A DNA stretch of 52,595 nucleotides, from positions 1 through 52,595 of the forward strand of contig CACEMR010000010.1 of assembly GCA_902560725.1 (NCBI GenBank), given 5' to 3'. Of this stretch, positions 17,449 through 26,508 are shown piece after piece. The stretch comes from an uncultured Alphaproteobacteria bacterium (lineage in GTDB: Bacteria > Pseudomonadota > Alphaproteobacteria > HIMB59 > GCA-002718135). A program made the position numbers and the translations under genes. Position 1 is the first letter of the stretch; each line of letters starts with the position of its first letter. The notes beneath the pieces were generated by a model that was not told the origin of the DNA, made no database searches, and saw nothing but the letters and a program-made list of their open reading frames with translations.

Positions 17449-18264
17449 ATGGATAACTATAACGAATGGATAGGCAGAGAAATTATAAGAAGTGATATAA
17501 TTACTCCAAGGCTAGTTGAGCATTTTAAAAAAACTCTTGAACCAAACTTTCGAACAAATAATCAAATCCCAGAGGGTCTTTTTTTATGTCTCTGTCCTGA
17601 TGTTGTAGATTCAAATAAACTTAGTGGAGACGGAAATTCTAAATTAGGAATATTTTTACCCGACCTTCCATATAAAATAAGAATGTGGGCAGGTGGTAAA
17701 ATCACAATATTTGATCAGTTTCAGATTGGGTGGGAGATTAAAAAAACTTCTAAAATCGAAAAAATAGAATTTAAAAAAGGACAGTCTGGAAATTTATGTT
17801 TTGTAACAATTAACCATGATTACAAATTTGAAAATAGAATAATTATTAATGAACAACAAACAGCGGTATATAGAGAGAAAATAAATAATAATTTAATAAT
17901 GAGTAAAAAATCTGAAAACATTAAAGTAATTGATGAATTTAATATTTTTGGTTCTAGTACTCTATTATTCAGATATTCAGCTCTTACTTTTAATGGTCAT
18001 AAAATACATTATGATATTGATTATACTAAAAATGTAGAGGGTCATTCAGGATTATTAGTACATGCTCCTCTTCAAGCTACTTACTTATTGAATATTGCAA
18101 AAAAAAATAATATTAAATTTAATTCTTTTGAATATAAAGCTACATTTCCTTTAGTCGCAAATAAAAAATTTAAAGTACAATTGGGTAAAAATAATCAAGA
18201 TGATACTATTGGTCTGGTACTAAATGATAAAAAAATATCAACAATGAAAGCTATATTTAAATAA
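17449..18264 (+). CDS. MaoC/FAS1-like dehydratase domain protein (mesaconyl-C4-CoA hydratase-like)
   Basis: A 271-residue double-hotdog protein. The C-terminal half shows the block LLFRYSALTFNGHKIHYD...EGHSGLLVHAPL, typical of the HTD2/mesaconyl-C4-CoA hydratase group of MaoC-like proteins; the N-terminal half (IGREIIRSDIITPRLVEHF) fits the FAS1-like dehydratase domain. Members hydrate 2-enoyl thioesters. The start ATG at 17449 opens a divergent promoter region shared with the GMC gene. It converges with the EamA gene 8 bases away. Partner acyl-CoA genes are not visible nearby, so the substrate is open. Confidence 0.82.
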   Translation: MDNYNEWIGREIIRSDIITPRLVEHFKKTLEPNFRTNNQIPEGLFLCLCPDVVDSNKLSGDGNSKLGIFLPDLPYKIRMWAGGKITIFDQFQIGWEIKKTSKIEKIEFKKGQSGNLCFVTINHDYKFENRIIINEQQTAVYREKINNNLIMSKKSENIKVIDEFNIFGSSTLLFRYSALTFNGHKIHYDIDYTKNVEGHSGLLVHAPLQATYLLNIAKKNNIKFNSFEYKATFPLVANKKFKVQLGKNNQDDTIGLVLNDKKISTMKAIFK

Positions 18265-18272
18265 AAAAATAA

Positions 18273-19133
18273 TTAATTGTTTTTTCTTTCCCTGTAAGCA
18301 ATAAATATTCCACTTGATATAATAATTAATCCTCCAAGATAAATGCTATATGTTGGTAATTCAGCAAAAATTAAAAATCCCATTATACCTACAAAAATAA
18401 AAGAAGAATATTCAAATGGAGATGTAACTGCAACATCTGCATTTTTAGCTGCTTGAGACATAAAAAAATGACCAAATGACCCCATAACACCTAAACTCAT
18501 TGCAAATATTAATTGGACAAAATTTGGCATGATAAAATCACTTGGAAAGAAAATTAAAGTGGTAACCAGTAGTGCAAATGAATAATAAAATATTATTGCT
18601 ACACTTGAATCTGTGCTCATTACAGATCTAGTTGATAAATACACTGATGCCATAAAACATGCAGAAATAAGTGGGTATAGAGATTCCAACTTAAACAAAT
18701 CTGTACCTGGTTTGACTATTATTATTACTCCAATAAAGCCAATTAATATGGCTGAAGTTCGAAGAATTCCAATTCTCTCGCCAAGTATAGGAACAGCAAG
18801 AAATGCAGCAATTATTGGTGCAGAATGAGCAATTGCAATGTTTTCTGATAACATTAAATTGTTTATCCCAAAAATATAAAATACAACACAACCTGATGCA
18901 GAAAAAGCTCTTATTAAATGTCCAAGAGGTTTTTTTGTTTTCAATTTATCAAAGCCAAAATACATTGTTAAGACTAAAGCAACTATACTTCCACTTAATG
19001 CACGAAAAAATATTGACTCCCAGACAGGAAAATGAAAGCTTAGGTATTTATAAGTCATGTCATTAACACTCAGACAGAACATTGAAAGTATCATAAAAGT
19101 AATACCTAAAAGATTATTATTTTTTGATTTCAT
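18273..19133 (-). CDS. EamA/DMT superfamily transporter
   Basis: A 286-residue inner-membrane protein with about ten hydrophobic helices in two repeated halves, as in the drug/metabolite transporter superfamily. Features seen are the N-terminal GITFMILSMFCLSVNDMTYK helix, the ERIGILRTSAILIGFIGVI segment at the end of repeat 1, and SPFEYSSFIFVGIMGFLIF in repeat 2. Such carriers export or import small metabolites, but the substrate cannot be predicted. It is divergent from the dioxygenase gene (50-base gap), which may share its regulation. Confidence 0.92.
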   Translation of the reverse strand: MKSKNNNLLGITFMILSMFCLSVNDMTYKYLSFHFPVWESIFFRALSGSIVALVLTMYFGFDKLKTKKPLGHLIRAFSASGCVVFYIFGINNLMLSENIAIAHSAPIIAAFLAVPILGERIGILRTSAILIGFIGVIIIVKPGTDLFKLESLYPLISACFMASVYLSTRSVMSTDSSVAIIFYYSFALLVTTLIFFPSDFIMPNFVQLIFAMSLGVMGSFGHFFMSQAAKNADVAVTSPFEYSSFIFVGIMGFLIFAELPTYSIYLGGLIIISSGIFIAYRERKNN

Positions 19134-19183
19134 TATGGTATTTCATATACTAAGTTTATTTATTGAGATATAAATATTTAACG

Positions 19184-20323
19184 ATGAACATTAAATACTT
19201 TGTTAAAACAGTAGAAAAGAAAAAGGATCATTTAAGTATAAAATGGAATGATAATTTCAAAAGTAAATTTCATTTTTTATGGCTAAGAGATAATTGCCCT
19301 ACTGCTATTCACCCTACTGCAAATATGAGGGTTTTTAATATTTTAACAGTAAGTAAAAGAATTTTTCCAAAAAAATATACTATTGAAAATAATAAGTTAA
19401 ATATTGATTGGAGTGAAGGTAAGCATTCAAGTAAATTTGATTTAAAATGGTTAAGAGATCATTGCTATACAGAAATTAATAGAGAAAAATATTCTTCACC
19501 ATATGTTCTTTGGAATGGAAAACTTAAAAATAATTTTAATAAGATAAAATTAGATCATGATAAAATTATTAATAATGATAAATATTTAAAAAAATGGCTA
19601 GAATTATTACACTCGTATGGTTTTGCTATTGTTAAAAACTCACCTATTAAAAGAAAATCATGTTTTAAAATATTAAATAGAATTAGCCATCATAGAGAAA
19701 CTTTTTTTGGAACACCTTTTGAGGTAGTAAATATACCTAAACCAAATAATACCGCCTATACTGCTCAAGCACTTCGAAATCATACAGACTTACCTTATTT
19801 TGAATATGCTCCAGGATATCAATTTTTACACTGTTTAATCAATGATGCAACTGGTGGCAAATCTTCTGTAGTAGATGGTTTTGCAGTTGCAAATCACCTA
19901 ATGAAAAAAGAATTAGAAGCGTTTAAAATACTTACTTCAACACATGTTAAATTTAAAGATACTGATTATACACAAAAAGCAATAAGAATTCTTCATTCAC
20001 CAATTATTACTCTTACTAAAGATAATGATTTTAATGATATTAGATTTAGTATGGCTGCAATGGGGGCAATTGATATTAATCCAAAAAAAATGAAAGAATT
20101 TTATGATGCATATCAGCTTTTTGCATCTCTACTTCATAATAACAAGTTTAAAATTAATTTTAGATTAAATGCAGGAGATATTTTTTGTTTTAATAATAGA
20201 AGAGTTCTACATGGAAGAACAGAGTTTGATCCAAATTCAGGCAATAGACATCTTCAAGGATATTATGTTGAAAGAGACGAAATCATAGCAAGATTAAATT
20301 ATTTCAATAATATTAAAGTATAA
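19184..20323 (+). CDS. Gamma-butyrobetaine-hydroxylase-like Fe(II)/2-oxoglutarate dioxygenase
   Basis: A 379-residue protein with the two-domain layout of gamma-butyrobetaine dioxygenase: an N-terminal Zn-binding (DUF971-like) domain with LWLRDNC (C38) and LRDHC (H93, C94), then a TauD-type jelly roll with iron ligands H200 and D202 (HTD) and the distal H343 (VLHGR), plus an arginine near 355 for 2-oxoglutarate. The human enzyme makes carnitine from gamma-butyrobetaine; bacterial relatives also hydroxylate trimethyllysine or other quaternary amines. ATG 19184 is chosen over an in-frame TTG at 19163 because it gives the usual N-terminus. It stops 1 base from the converging aldehyde dehydrogenase gene. 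It fits the methylated-amine theme of the left half. Confidence 0.9.
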   Translation: MNIKYFVKTVEKKKDHLSIKWNDNFKSKFHFLWLRDNCPTAIHPTANMRVFNILTVSKRIFPKKYTIENNKLNIDWSEGKHSSKFDLKWLRDHCYTEINREKYSSPYVLWNGKLKNNFNKIKLDHDKIINNDKYLKKWLELLHSYGFAIVKNSPIKRKSCFKILNRISHHRETFFGTPFEVVNIPKPNNTAYTAQALRNHTDLPYFEYAPGYQFLHCLINDATGGKSSVVDGFAVANHLMKKELEAFKILTSTHVKFKDTDYTQKAIRILHSPIITLTKDNDFNDIRFSMAAMGAIDINPKKMKEFYDAYQLFASLLHNNKFKINFRLNAGDIFCFNNRRVLHGRTEFDPNSGNRHLQGYYVERDEIIARLNYFNNIKV

Positions 20324-20324
20324 A

Positions 20325-21755
20325 TTAATCCCACCCACATATTGTTTTAACCTCTAAATATTCCTCCAAACCCCAGTTTCCACCTTCTCTTCCATTACCA
20401 GATTGTCTATAACCTCCAAATGGTGTTCCAGGATCAGCACTATTGCCATTTATATAAACACCACCTGATCTAAATTTTTTAGCAACTCTTCTCGCTTTAT
20501 CTTTATCTTTGGTCTGTACATAATTACCTAAACCATATGATGTATCATTTACGATTGAGACTGCTTCATTTTCATTTTCAAATGGAATAATTGACAATAC
20601 TGGGCCAAAAATTTCCTCTTTTGCTATTCTCATATCATTAGATACATCAGTAAAGATTGTGGGTTTAACAAAATAACCCTTTTCTAAACCTTTAGGTTTT
20701 TCAGGACCGCCTGCTATAAGTCTAGCTCCTTGCTCTATTCCGCTTTTAATAAGATCAATAATTTTATCATATTGCTTTTTTGATATTACTGGTCCGATAT
20801 GATTTCCTTTTTTTGAAGCTAAGTCTACTTCAATTTTGTTAGCTTCATCTGCAGCTTCTTCAATTGCTCTTTTATAAATTGATTTTTCAACCAACATTCT
20901 TGTAGGAGCATCACATGATTGTCCTGAATTACTCATGATATTTCTAACACCTTCCCTTACTGCTTCAGGATGAGAGTCACTAAAAATGATATTACCCCCT
21001 TTACCTCCTAACTCAAGACAAACACGTTTAATACTTTCTGCAGAATTTTTTGAAATAAGTTTTCCAGCTCGAGTAGAACCGGTAAAAGAAATCATATCAA
21101 TATCTGGATGAGAGGATAAATCAGTTCCTACACCTTCACCATCTCCATTAATCAAATTAAATACACCAGGAGGAAATCCTGCTTCTTCAATAATTTCTGC
21201 AAAGAGAATTCCTGAAAGTGGAGCAATTTCTGAGGGTTTTAAAATCATTGTACAACCTGCAGCTAATGCAGGAATAACTTTTAGAGTAATTTGATTTATA
21301 GGCCAATTCCATGGTGTGATTAAGCCACACACTCCAATTGGCTCATATATAATATAATTGTTTGACCTATGATCAAATTCTCTTTCAAATTTAAAATTTT
21401 TTAATCTTTTAATAAAATCACTTATATGATCAAAACCTGAAGAAGTTTGTGCGGATGAGGACCAATCTATTGGAGCCCCCATTTCTTCTGACATAGTTTT
21501 TGTAATATCATTCCATCTAGATTTATAAATTTTTAATAATTTTTCTAATAGATTAATCTTAATCAATTTATCAACTTGACTCCAGGTTAAGAAAGCTTCT
21601 TTCGCATATTCTACTGCATTATTTACATCTTCTTTGCTTCCTAATGAAATGACAGCATAAGAATTTTCATTTGATGGATTAATTACTTCAAAATCATTTT
21701 TTTTAACTGGATCAATCCATTTACCATTTATGTAAAATTGACGCTTGTTAAGCAT
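20325..21755 (-). CDS. Aldehyde dehydrogenase
   Basis: A 476-residue aldehyde dehydrogenase, second in the window and clearly diverged from the one at 14270-15742. Catalytic and cofactor elements are intact: PWNWP (N150), FTGSTRAG (224-231), E248 in LELGGK, C281 in SGQSCDAP and the C-terminal GYRQSGNGREGG. The GQSCDA context resembles the group that acts on aromatic, semialdehyde or betaine-type aldehydes, but not diagnostically. It converges with the dioxygenase gene and diverges from the class V PLP gene (85-base gap). Trimethylaminobutyraldehyde as substrate would link it to the butyrobetaine-like dioxygenase; this is inference. Confidence 0.94.
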   Translation of the reverse strand: MLNKRQFYINGKWIDPVKKNDFEVINPSNENSYAVISLGSKEDVNNAVEYAKEAFLTWSQVDKLIKINLLEKLLKIYKSRWNDITKTMSEEMGAPIDWSSSAQTSSGFDHISDFIKRLKNFKFEREFDHRSNNYIIYEPIGVCGLITPWNWPINQITLKVIPALAAGCTMILKPSEIAPLSGILFAEIIEEAGFPPGVFNLINGDGEGVGTDLSSHPDIDMISFTGSTRAGKLISKNSAESIKRVCLELGGKGGNIIFSDSHPEAVREGVRNIMSNSGQSCDAPTRMLVEKSIYKRAIEEAADEANKIEVDLASKKGNHIGPVISKKQYDKIIDLIKSGIEQGARLIAGGPEKPKGLEKGYFVKPTIFTDVSNDMRIAKEEIFGPVLSIIPFENENEAVSIVNDTSYGLGNYVQTKDKDKARRVAKKFRSGGVYINGNSADPGTPFGGYRQSGNGREGGNWGLEEYLEVKTICGWD

Positions 21756-21840
21756 ATATACATTTTAGTTTATAATAAAAAAAATTATTCATTTATTTTT
21801 ATCTATAATAGAATAAAAGAATATACAAGAAGAGGAAATA

Positions 21841-23088
21841 TTGACACTAGAAAATATAAAGCTTGATGTAGATTTTGTTAGATCTCAATTTCCAGCATTC
21901 AAAGATCCACTATCAAAAGATTGGTCTTTTTTTGAAAATGCAGGAGGAAGTTATGTACCTCAAAATGTAATAAATAAACTAACAGAATTTATGGTTTCAA
22001 CAAAAGTACAGCCATATGCAGAGTATCCAATGTCAAAAATCGCTGGAAATAATATGGATAAAGCCACTAAAACTTTTGCTAATATGATTAATGCTAAAGA
22101 AAATGAAATTATAATCGGTGGATCAACTTCAATTAATCTATATGTATTATCAAATGCTCTTAAGAAATTTATAAATCCCGGTGATGAAATTATTGTAACA
22201 AATCAAGATCATGAAGCCAATATTAGTCCTTGGAGAAAATTAGAAAAAATAGGTGCAAAAATTGTTGAATGGAAATTTAATACTAAAAGTCATGAATTAG
22301 AAATTTCTGAATTAAAAAAATTGCTGAATAGAAAATCAAAAATTCTAGCAGTAACTCACTGTTCAAATATAGTAGGTTCAATAAATAACTTGAAGTTAAT
22401 TTCTGATATTGCTCACGAAAATAATGTAATTGTTATAGGTGATGGTGTCTCTTATGCTCCTCATGGTTTTCCAGATGTCAAAGAACTTGACGTTGATTTT
22501 TATACTTTTAGTTTGTATAAAACATATGGGCCTCATTTAGCATTACTTTATGGAAAAGAAGAAATTTTAAAGAATTTACCAAATCAAAATCATGAATTTT
22601 TGGAAGGTAAATATCCTTATACAATAAATCCCGGAGGACCAAATCATGAAGAATTAGTTTCTCTTATTGGTATTTATGAATATTTTGACAATCTATATAA
22701 TCATCATTATAAAAATGAAAATTTATCTATTGTAAATAAATTAAAAAAAATAAATGATTTAATTAGTAAACATGAAGAATTTATTGCAAATCCAATATTA
22801 GATTATTTATCAAATAGAGATGATATATTTTTAATAGGACAAAAAAATATAATAAATAAAAATAGAGCACCAACAATTTCTTTTATTTCAAGAAAAAAAT
22901 CATCAAAGGTAGTTTCAGAAATATTAGTTAATAATAAAATTGCTACTAGAAATGACAATTTTTATGCTTGGAGATGTCTTAAACATCTTGGCATCGATAC
23001 AGAAGATGGAGTTGTTCGGTTAAGTATGACACATTATAATAATTCTGTAGATACAAGTAATGTAATAAATGCTCTTAAAAAAATTTAA
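21841..23088 (+). CDS. Class V aminotransferase fold PLP enzyme, cysteine-desulfurase-like
   Basis: A 415-residue PLP enzyme of the class V fold. The PLP lysine is in FSLYKTYGPH, preceded by the cofactor aspartate in VIGDGVSYAPHGF and the THCSNIVGS histidine. It most resembles the cysteine-desulfurase-like (SufS-related, isopenicillin-epimerase-like) branch rather than housekeeping IscS/SufS, and no obvious catalytic cysteine loop stands out. It starts with TTG at 21841, supported by AGAGGA seven bases upstream; no ATG gives a better N-terminus. No suf/isc partner lies nearby. Its last 4 bases overlap the converging sugar-phosphate transferase gene, which marks the border to the polysaccharide island. 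Confidence 0.85.
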   Translation: MTLENIKLDVDFVRSQFPAFKDPLSKDWSFFENAGGSYVPQNVINKLTEFMVSTKVQPYAEYPMSKIAGNNMDKATKTFANMINAKENEIIIGGSTSINLYVLSNALKKFINPGDEIIVTNQDHEANISPWRKLEKIGAKIVEWKFNTKSHELEISELKKLLNRKSKILAVTHCSNIVGSINNLKLISDIAHENNVIVIGDGVSYAPHGFPDVKELDVDFYTFSLYKTYGPHLALLYGKEEILKNLPNQNHEFLEGKYPYTINPGGPNHEELVSLIGIYEYFDNLYNHHYKNENLSIVNKLKKINDLISKHEEFIANPILDYLSNRDDIFLIGQKNIINKNRAPTISFISRKKSSKVVSEILVNNKIATRNDNFYAWRCLKHLGIDTEDGVVRLSMTHYNNSVDTSNVINALKKI

Positions 23089-24122
23089 CTATTTTTTTTA
23101 ATAGTTGAATTAATGGTAATAGAAATAAATAAATAAATAAAAAATAAAAATAGGAAAAATATAAATGAGTGTAGTGCGCCTAAATAATAAAATATTAAAT
23201 ATCCGCTTATACTACAAATAAACGATGTTATTACTAATAAAATTGGAATAAATTTATTTGGAAAATTAGAATTAATAAGAAGGTAATGAATATGTATCCT
23301 ATCCGGTTTAAAAGGATTATTGCCCGCAATTATTCTTTTGGTAAAAACTGTTAAAAAATCGAATGTTGGCATTGGAGCAGCCCACAAAGTTAAAATAGGA
23401 TGAAAATATCTATTATCAGGAAGTGTAAAATAAATTAAATAGCATGAAATTAAAAAACCAAGAGAATTTGATCCACAATCTCCTAGAAAAGTTTTTGGAA
23501 GTAAAAAACCGTGATTGGATAAAATAAATCCTGATAAAACAATAATTAAAAAATAAAGTGGTTCTAAATTAGAGGTATTGTTATTTAAATAACTAAATAA
23601 TATAATTGAAAATAGACAATTCATTACATATCCTGAAGCGAGTCCATCTAAACCGTCAGCAAAATTAATTGCATTCATATATGCAATTATTGTTATGCAA
23701 GTTAAAACAACACCAAATCCACCTAAATGAATATTAATATTTGCATAGTCCCCAATATCAATTATTTTAATTCCAAAACCAATTAAAATTAAACATGATA
23801 TAACTTGAAAAAATAACCTTTCAGCAATTCCAATATTAAATTTATCATCTAAAAGGCTAACACTAAATATTATTAACGAAGTTAAAAATATTATTTTATG
23901 TGCACTAGTTGTATCAATTAATAAAAAAAATAAAATAAATGAAGCGTATATTGAAATGCCTCCAACCAAAGGAATTTCACCGATATGAGTTTTTCTTTCG
24001 TTAGGTATATCTACTAAATTAATATTTTTTCCAAATATAGAAAAAAAATAAATTAAAATAATATTAATAAAAAAGAGAATACTCAGAATTATTAATATGT
24101 TATTATCTAATGGTAATTTCAT
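23085..24122 (-). CDS. Undecaprenyl-phosphate sugar-1-phosphate transferase (WecA/WbpL-like)
   Basis: A 345-residue polytopic membrane enzyme of the MraY/WecA family (GT4-type prenyl sugar transferase) that starts lipid-linked glycan synthesis by moving a HexNAc-1-phosphate onto undecaprenyl phosphate at the inner face of the membrane. Key motifs: NFADGLDGLASG (Mg-binding aspartates), FLGDCGSNSLGF, and the cytoplasmic HIHYLL loop near the C-terminus, plus about ten hydrophobic helices. HIHYLL in place of the HIHH form suggests the WbpL-like branch, whose sugar may differ from GlcNAc. It is the last gene of the minus-strand island and overlaps the nucleotide-sugar dehydrogenase by 20 bases. 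Confidence 0.92.
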   Translation of the reverse strand: MKLPLDNNILIILSILFFINIILIYFFSIFGKNINLVDIPNERKTHIGEIPLVGGISIYASFILFFLLIDTTSAHKIIFLTSLIIFSVSLLDDKFNIGIAERLFFQVISCLILIGFGIKIIDIGDYANINIHLGGFGVVLTCITIIAYMNAINFADGLDGLASGYVMNCLFSIILFSYLNNNTSNLEPLYFLIIVLSGFILSNHGFLLPKTFLGDCGSNSLGFLISCYLIYFTLPDNRYFHPILTLWAAPMPTFDFLTVFTKRIIAGNNPFKPDRIHIHYLLINSNFPNKFIPILLVITSFICSISGYLIFYYLGALHSFIFFLFLFFIYLFISITINSTIKKNS

Positions 24123-25389
24123 TTTTTAAAAAAAAATTTTTTTCAATATTAAAAATATTTTTAAAATCATAAATAAGTGAATTTTTTTTTGCATACTTAA
24201 GTATAGATTTCAAGCCTGTCTTAATAAATATATTATGATTCACAAGTATTATAATCGAGTCGTAATAATTTATTTTTGGTTTAGACAATAATTTCATTTT
24301 ATAGATCTCTTTAACTTCATTATAATCCGCCATAGGATCGTAAATATCAACATTTTTAAAATATTTACTTGTGATTTTAACAACATCAGCTATTTTTGTA
24401 TTCCTTATATCAGAGCAATTTTCTTTAAATGTAAAACCCATTATTAGAAGTTTTGATTTTTTAATTTTAAATTTATTTAATTTCATTTCTTTTTTTAATT
24501 TATTAGCAATATATTTTCCCATATTGTTATTTAGGCTTCTACCTGACAAAATTATTTTAGAATTGTAACCATATTTTTTTGCTTGATTAGTTAAATAATA
24601 AGGATCAACACCTATACAATGTCCACCAACTAAACCTGGTTTAAAATTTAAAAAATTCCATTTTGTGGATGCGGCTTTTAGTATTTCATTTGTATTTAAA
24701 TTCATTTTATCAAATATTATTGTGAGTTCATTAACAAATGCAATATTTATATCTCTTTGACAATTTTCAATAACTTTTGCAGCCTCAGCAATTTTAATTG
24801 ATGACGCCTTGTGAATTCCTGCCTTAATAATTTTTTGATATAATTTTGTAACAAAGCTCAAGGCGTGCTTATTTGAACCAGATACAATCTTTTTAATATG
24901 TTTAAGCTTTCTTTTTTTATCTCCAGGATTAATTCTTTCAGGGGAATAGCCACAATAAAAATCCTTGTTTATTTTTAGTCCAGTTTTATTCTCAATTATA
25001 GGTATCAAAATATCATCTGTAAGACCTGGATAAAAAGTTGACTCAAAAACTATATAATCACCTTTATTTATAAATTCGGAAACTAAATTAGTTGCACTTT
25101 TAATTAATCTTAAATCAGGAAGATTAAATTTATTAATAGGTGTTGGAACTGTAATTATAAAAATATTACATTTTTTAATATCTTTTTTTTTGTTTGTAAA
25201 AAATAGTTTTTTTGAATTTTTTAATTCATTTTTTGAAATTTCTTTATTCTTATCTATTTTATTTTTTAATTGATTTATTCTATTTAAATTAATATCATAA
25301 CCAACTACTTCAAAATATTTAGAAAATTCAATTGATAATGGTAGTCCTACGTATCCCAAGCCAACAATAGCTATTTTATTCATAATCAT
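24103..25389 (-). CDS. Nucleotide sugar dehydrogenase (UDP-HexNAc 6-dehydrogenase, TviB/WbpO type)
   Basis: A 428-residue NAD-dependent enzyme that oxidises C6 of a nucleotide sugar to the uronic acid. It has the N-terminal Rossmann motif VGLGYVGLP, the central SPERINPGD motif typical of the TviB/WbpA/WbpO group (UDP-GlcNAc or UDP-GalNAc dehydrogenases), and the catalytic cysteine C258 in GGHCIGVDPYYL. A C-terminal domain with NTKIADV follows. A possible alternative start is M3. The product uronic acid may be a substrate for the AsnB-like amidotransferase at 35199-37142. It lies directly downstream of the GT4 gene with no spacer. Confidence 0.92.
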   Translation of the reverse strand: MIMNKIAIVGLGYVGLPLSIEFSKYFEVVGYDINLNRINQLKNKIDKNKEISKNELKNSKKLFFTNKKKDIKKCNIFIITVPTPINKFNLPDLRLIKSATNLVSEFINKGDYIVFESTFYPGLTDDILIPIIENKTGLKINKDFYCGYSPERINPGDKKRKLKHIKKIVSGSNKHALSFVTKLYQKIIKAGIHKASSIKIAEAAKVIENCQRDINIAFVNELTIIFDKMNLNTNEILKAASTKWNFLNFKPGLVGGHCIGVDPYYLTNQAKKYGYNSKIILSGRSLNNNMGKYIANKLKKEMKLNKFKIKKSKLLIMGFTFKENCSDIRNTKIADVVKITSKYFKNVDIYDPMADYNEVKEIYKMKLLSKPKINYYDSIIILVNHNIFIKTGLKSILKYAKKNSLIYDFKNIFNIEKNFFLKNEITIR

Positions 25390-26508
25390 TTAACTTATTA
25401 TATTATTTATAATTTTTAAGTACTTATTTAAAACTATTTGATTATCAAATATTTCTAAGGCTTTTTTTCTACTACTAATTGACATCTGTTGATACTTATT
25501 ATCACTTATTTGTGTTGACTTTTTAATAATATCTATTGCATTTCTAATATTATTTTTTTCACATATAAAACCATTATTATTATCAACTATTTCTTTACAA
25601 CCTGGTACATTTGTAGTTATTAACGGTCTTCCTACTGAAGCACTTTCTATTAAAAAATTTGATAAACCTTCACGGTAAGATAATAGGACGCTAAAATCTG
25701 ATTCAATTATTAAATCTTTTAAGTTTTTGATATTGCCAACAAATTCAATTTTATTTGATTTATTATTATTAATGATGTCATTTTCAATTTTTGAAGGATT
25801 TTCAGTATCTATTTTACCAGCGATAGTTAATTTAACATTATCATTTATATTCACAATTTTTTTAAATGTTTTTATTAATTCAATAACTCCTTTATCTTTG
25901 ATTAATCTACCGGCATATAAAAATTTAATATTTTTTTTATCAAATTTTTTATAACTATATGAATAATATTTAGTATCAACGCCAGATCCTAATATTACAT
26001 AAGATTTATCAATTGATACAATTTTTTTGTTTATAAAATAATCTCTATCATCATAATTTTGGAATATTATAGAGTTAGATTTTGATAATGATACTTTATA
26101 TAAAAATATTATTAAGTTTTTAATAAAAATATTAGTAAAAAAGGATGATCCAAGACCAGTGATTACATTTATAATTTTTTTTTTAATAAAAATATTTGCA
26201 ATAGAAACTAATATATTAGGCTTAATAGTAAAAGTTAAAATAAGATCAAAATTATTTTTAATTAATATTTTATATGTTTTGTAAATATAATAAAAATTAG
26301 AAAATATATTTAATGATGATCTATGATATTTTAAAATTAATAAATTAAAACCATATCTATTTTTTAGATTAATTATTTCATTATTGTCAATTTCTGGAAT
26401 ACAAATAGTAATATCGTATTTTTCAACCCAAAGATAAAGAAGAAGATTCTTTCTCAATTTAACAATATTGTCTGAAGAATTTGAAAAAAGTATTAATTTT
26501 TTTTTCAT
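25390..26508 (-). CDS. Glycosyltransferase family 4
   Basis: A 372-residue GT-B retaining glycosyltransferase. The C-terminal domain shows YAGRLIKDKGV (donor-domain start) and the E(x7)E region REGLSNFLIESASVGRPLITTNVPGCKEIV; the N-terminal half has INVITGLGSSFF, typical of the PglA/WbpH-like group that adds HexNAc to undecaprenyl-diphosphate sugars. I chose ATG 26508, which gives an ATGA overlap with the polymerase gene; an in-frame start at 26568 would add 20 atypical residues. It is likely to add one of the first sugars of the repeat unit. Confidence 0.92.
   Translation of the reverse strand: MKKKLILFSNSSDNIVKLRKNLLLYLWVEKYDITICIPEIDNNEIINLKNRYGFNLLILKYHRSSLNIFSNFYYIYKTYKILIKNNFDLILTFTIKPNILVSIANIFIKKKIINVITGLGSSFFTNIFIKNLIIFLYKVSLSKSNSIIFQNYDDRDYFINKKIVSIDKSYVILGSGVDTKYYSYSYKKFDKKNIKFLYAGRLIKDKGVIELIKTFKKIVNINDNVKLTIAGKIDTENPSKIENDIINNNKSNKIEFVGNIKNLKDLIIESDFSVLLSYREGLSNFLIESASVGRPLITTNVPGCKEIVDNNNGFICEKNNIRNAIDIIKKSTQISDNKYQQMSISSRKKALEIFDNQIVLNKYLKIINNIIS

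Noticed and set aside
18613..19066. Several ORFs opposite or out of frame to the EamA gene
   Set aside because: They are out-of-frame or complement readings of transmembrane helices; the EamA frame alone shows family features.
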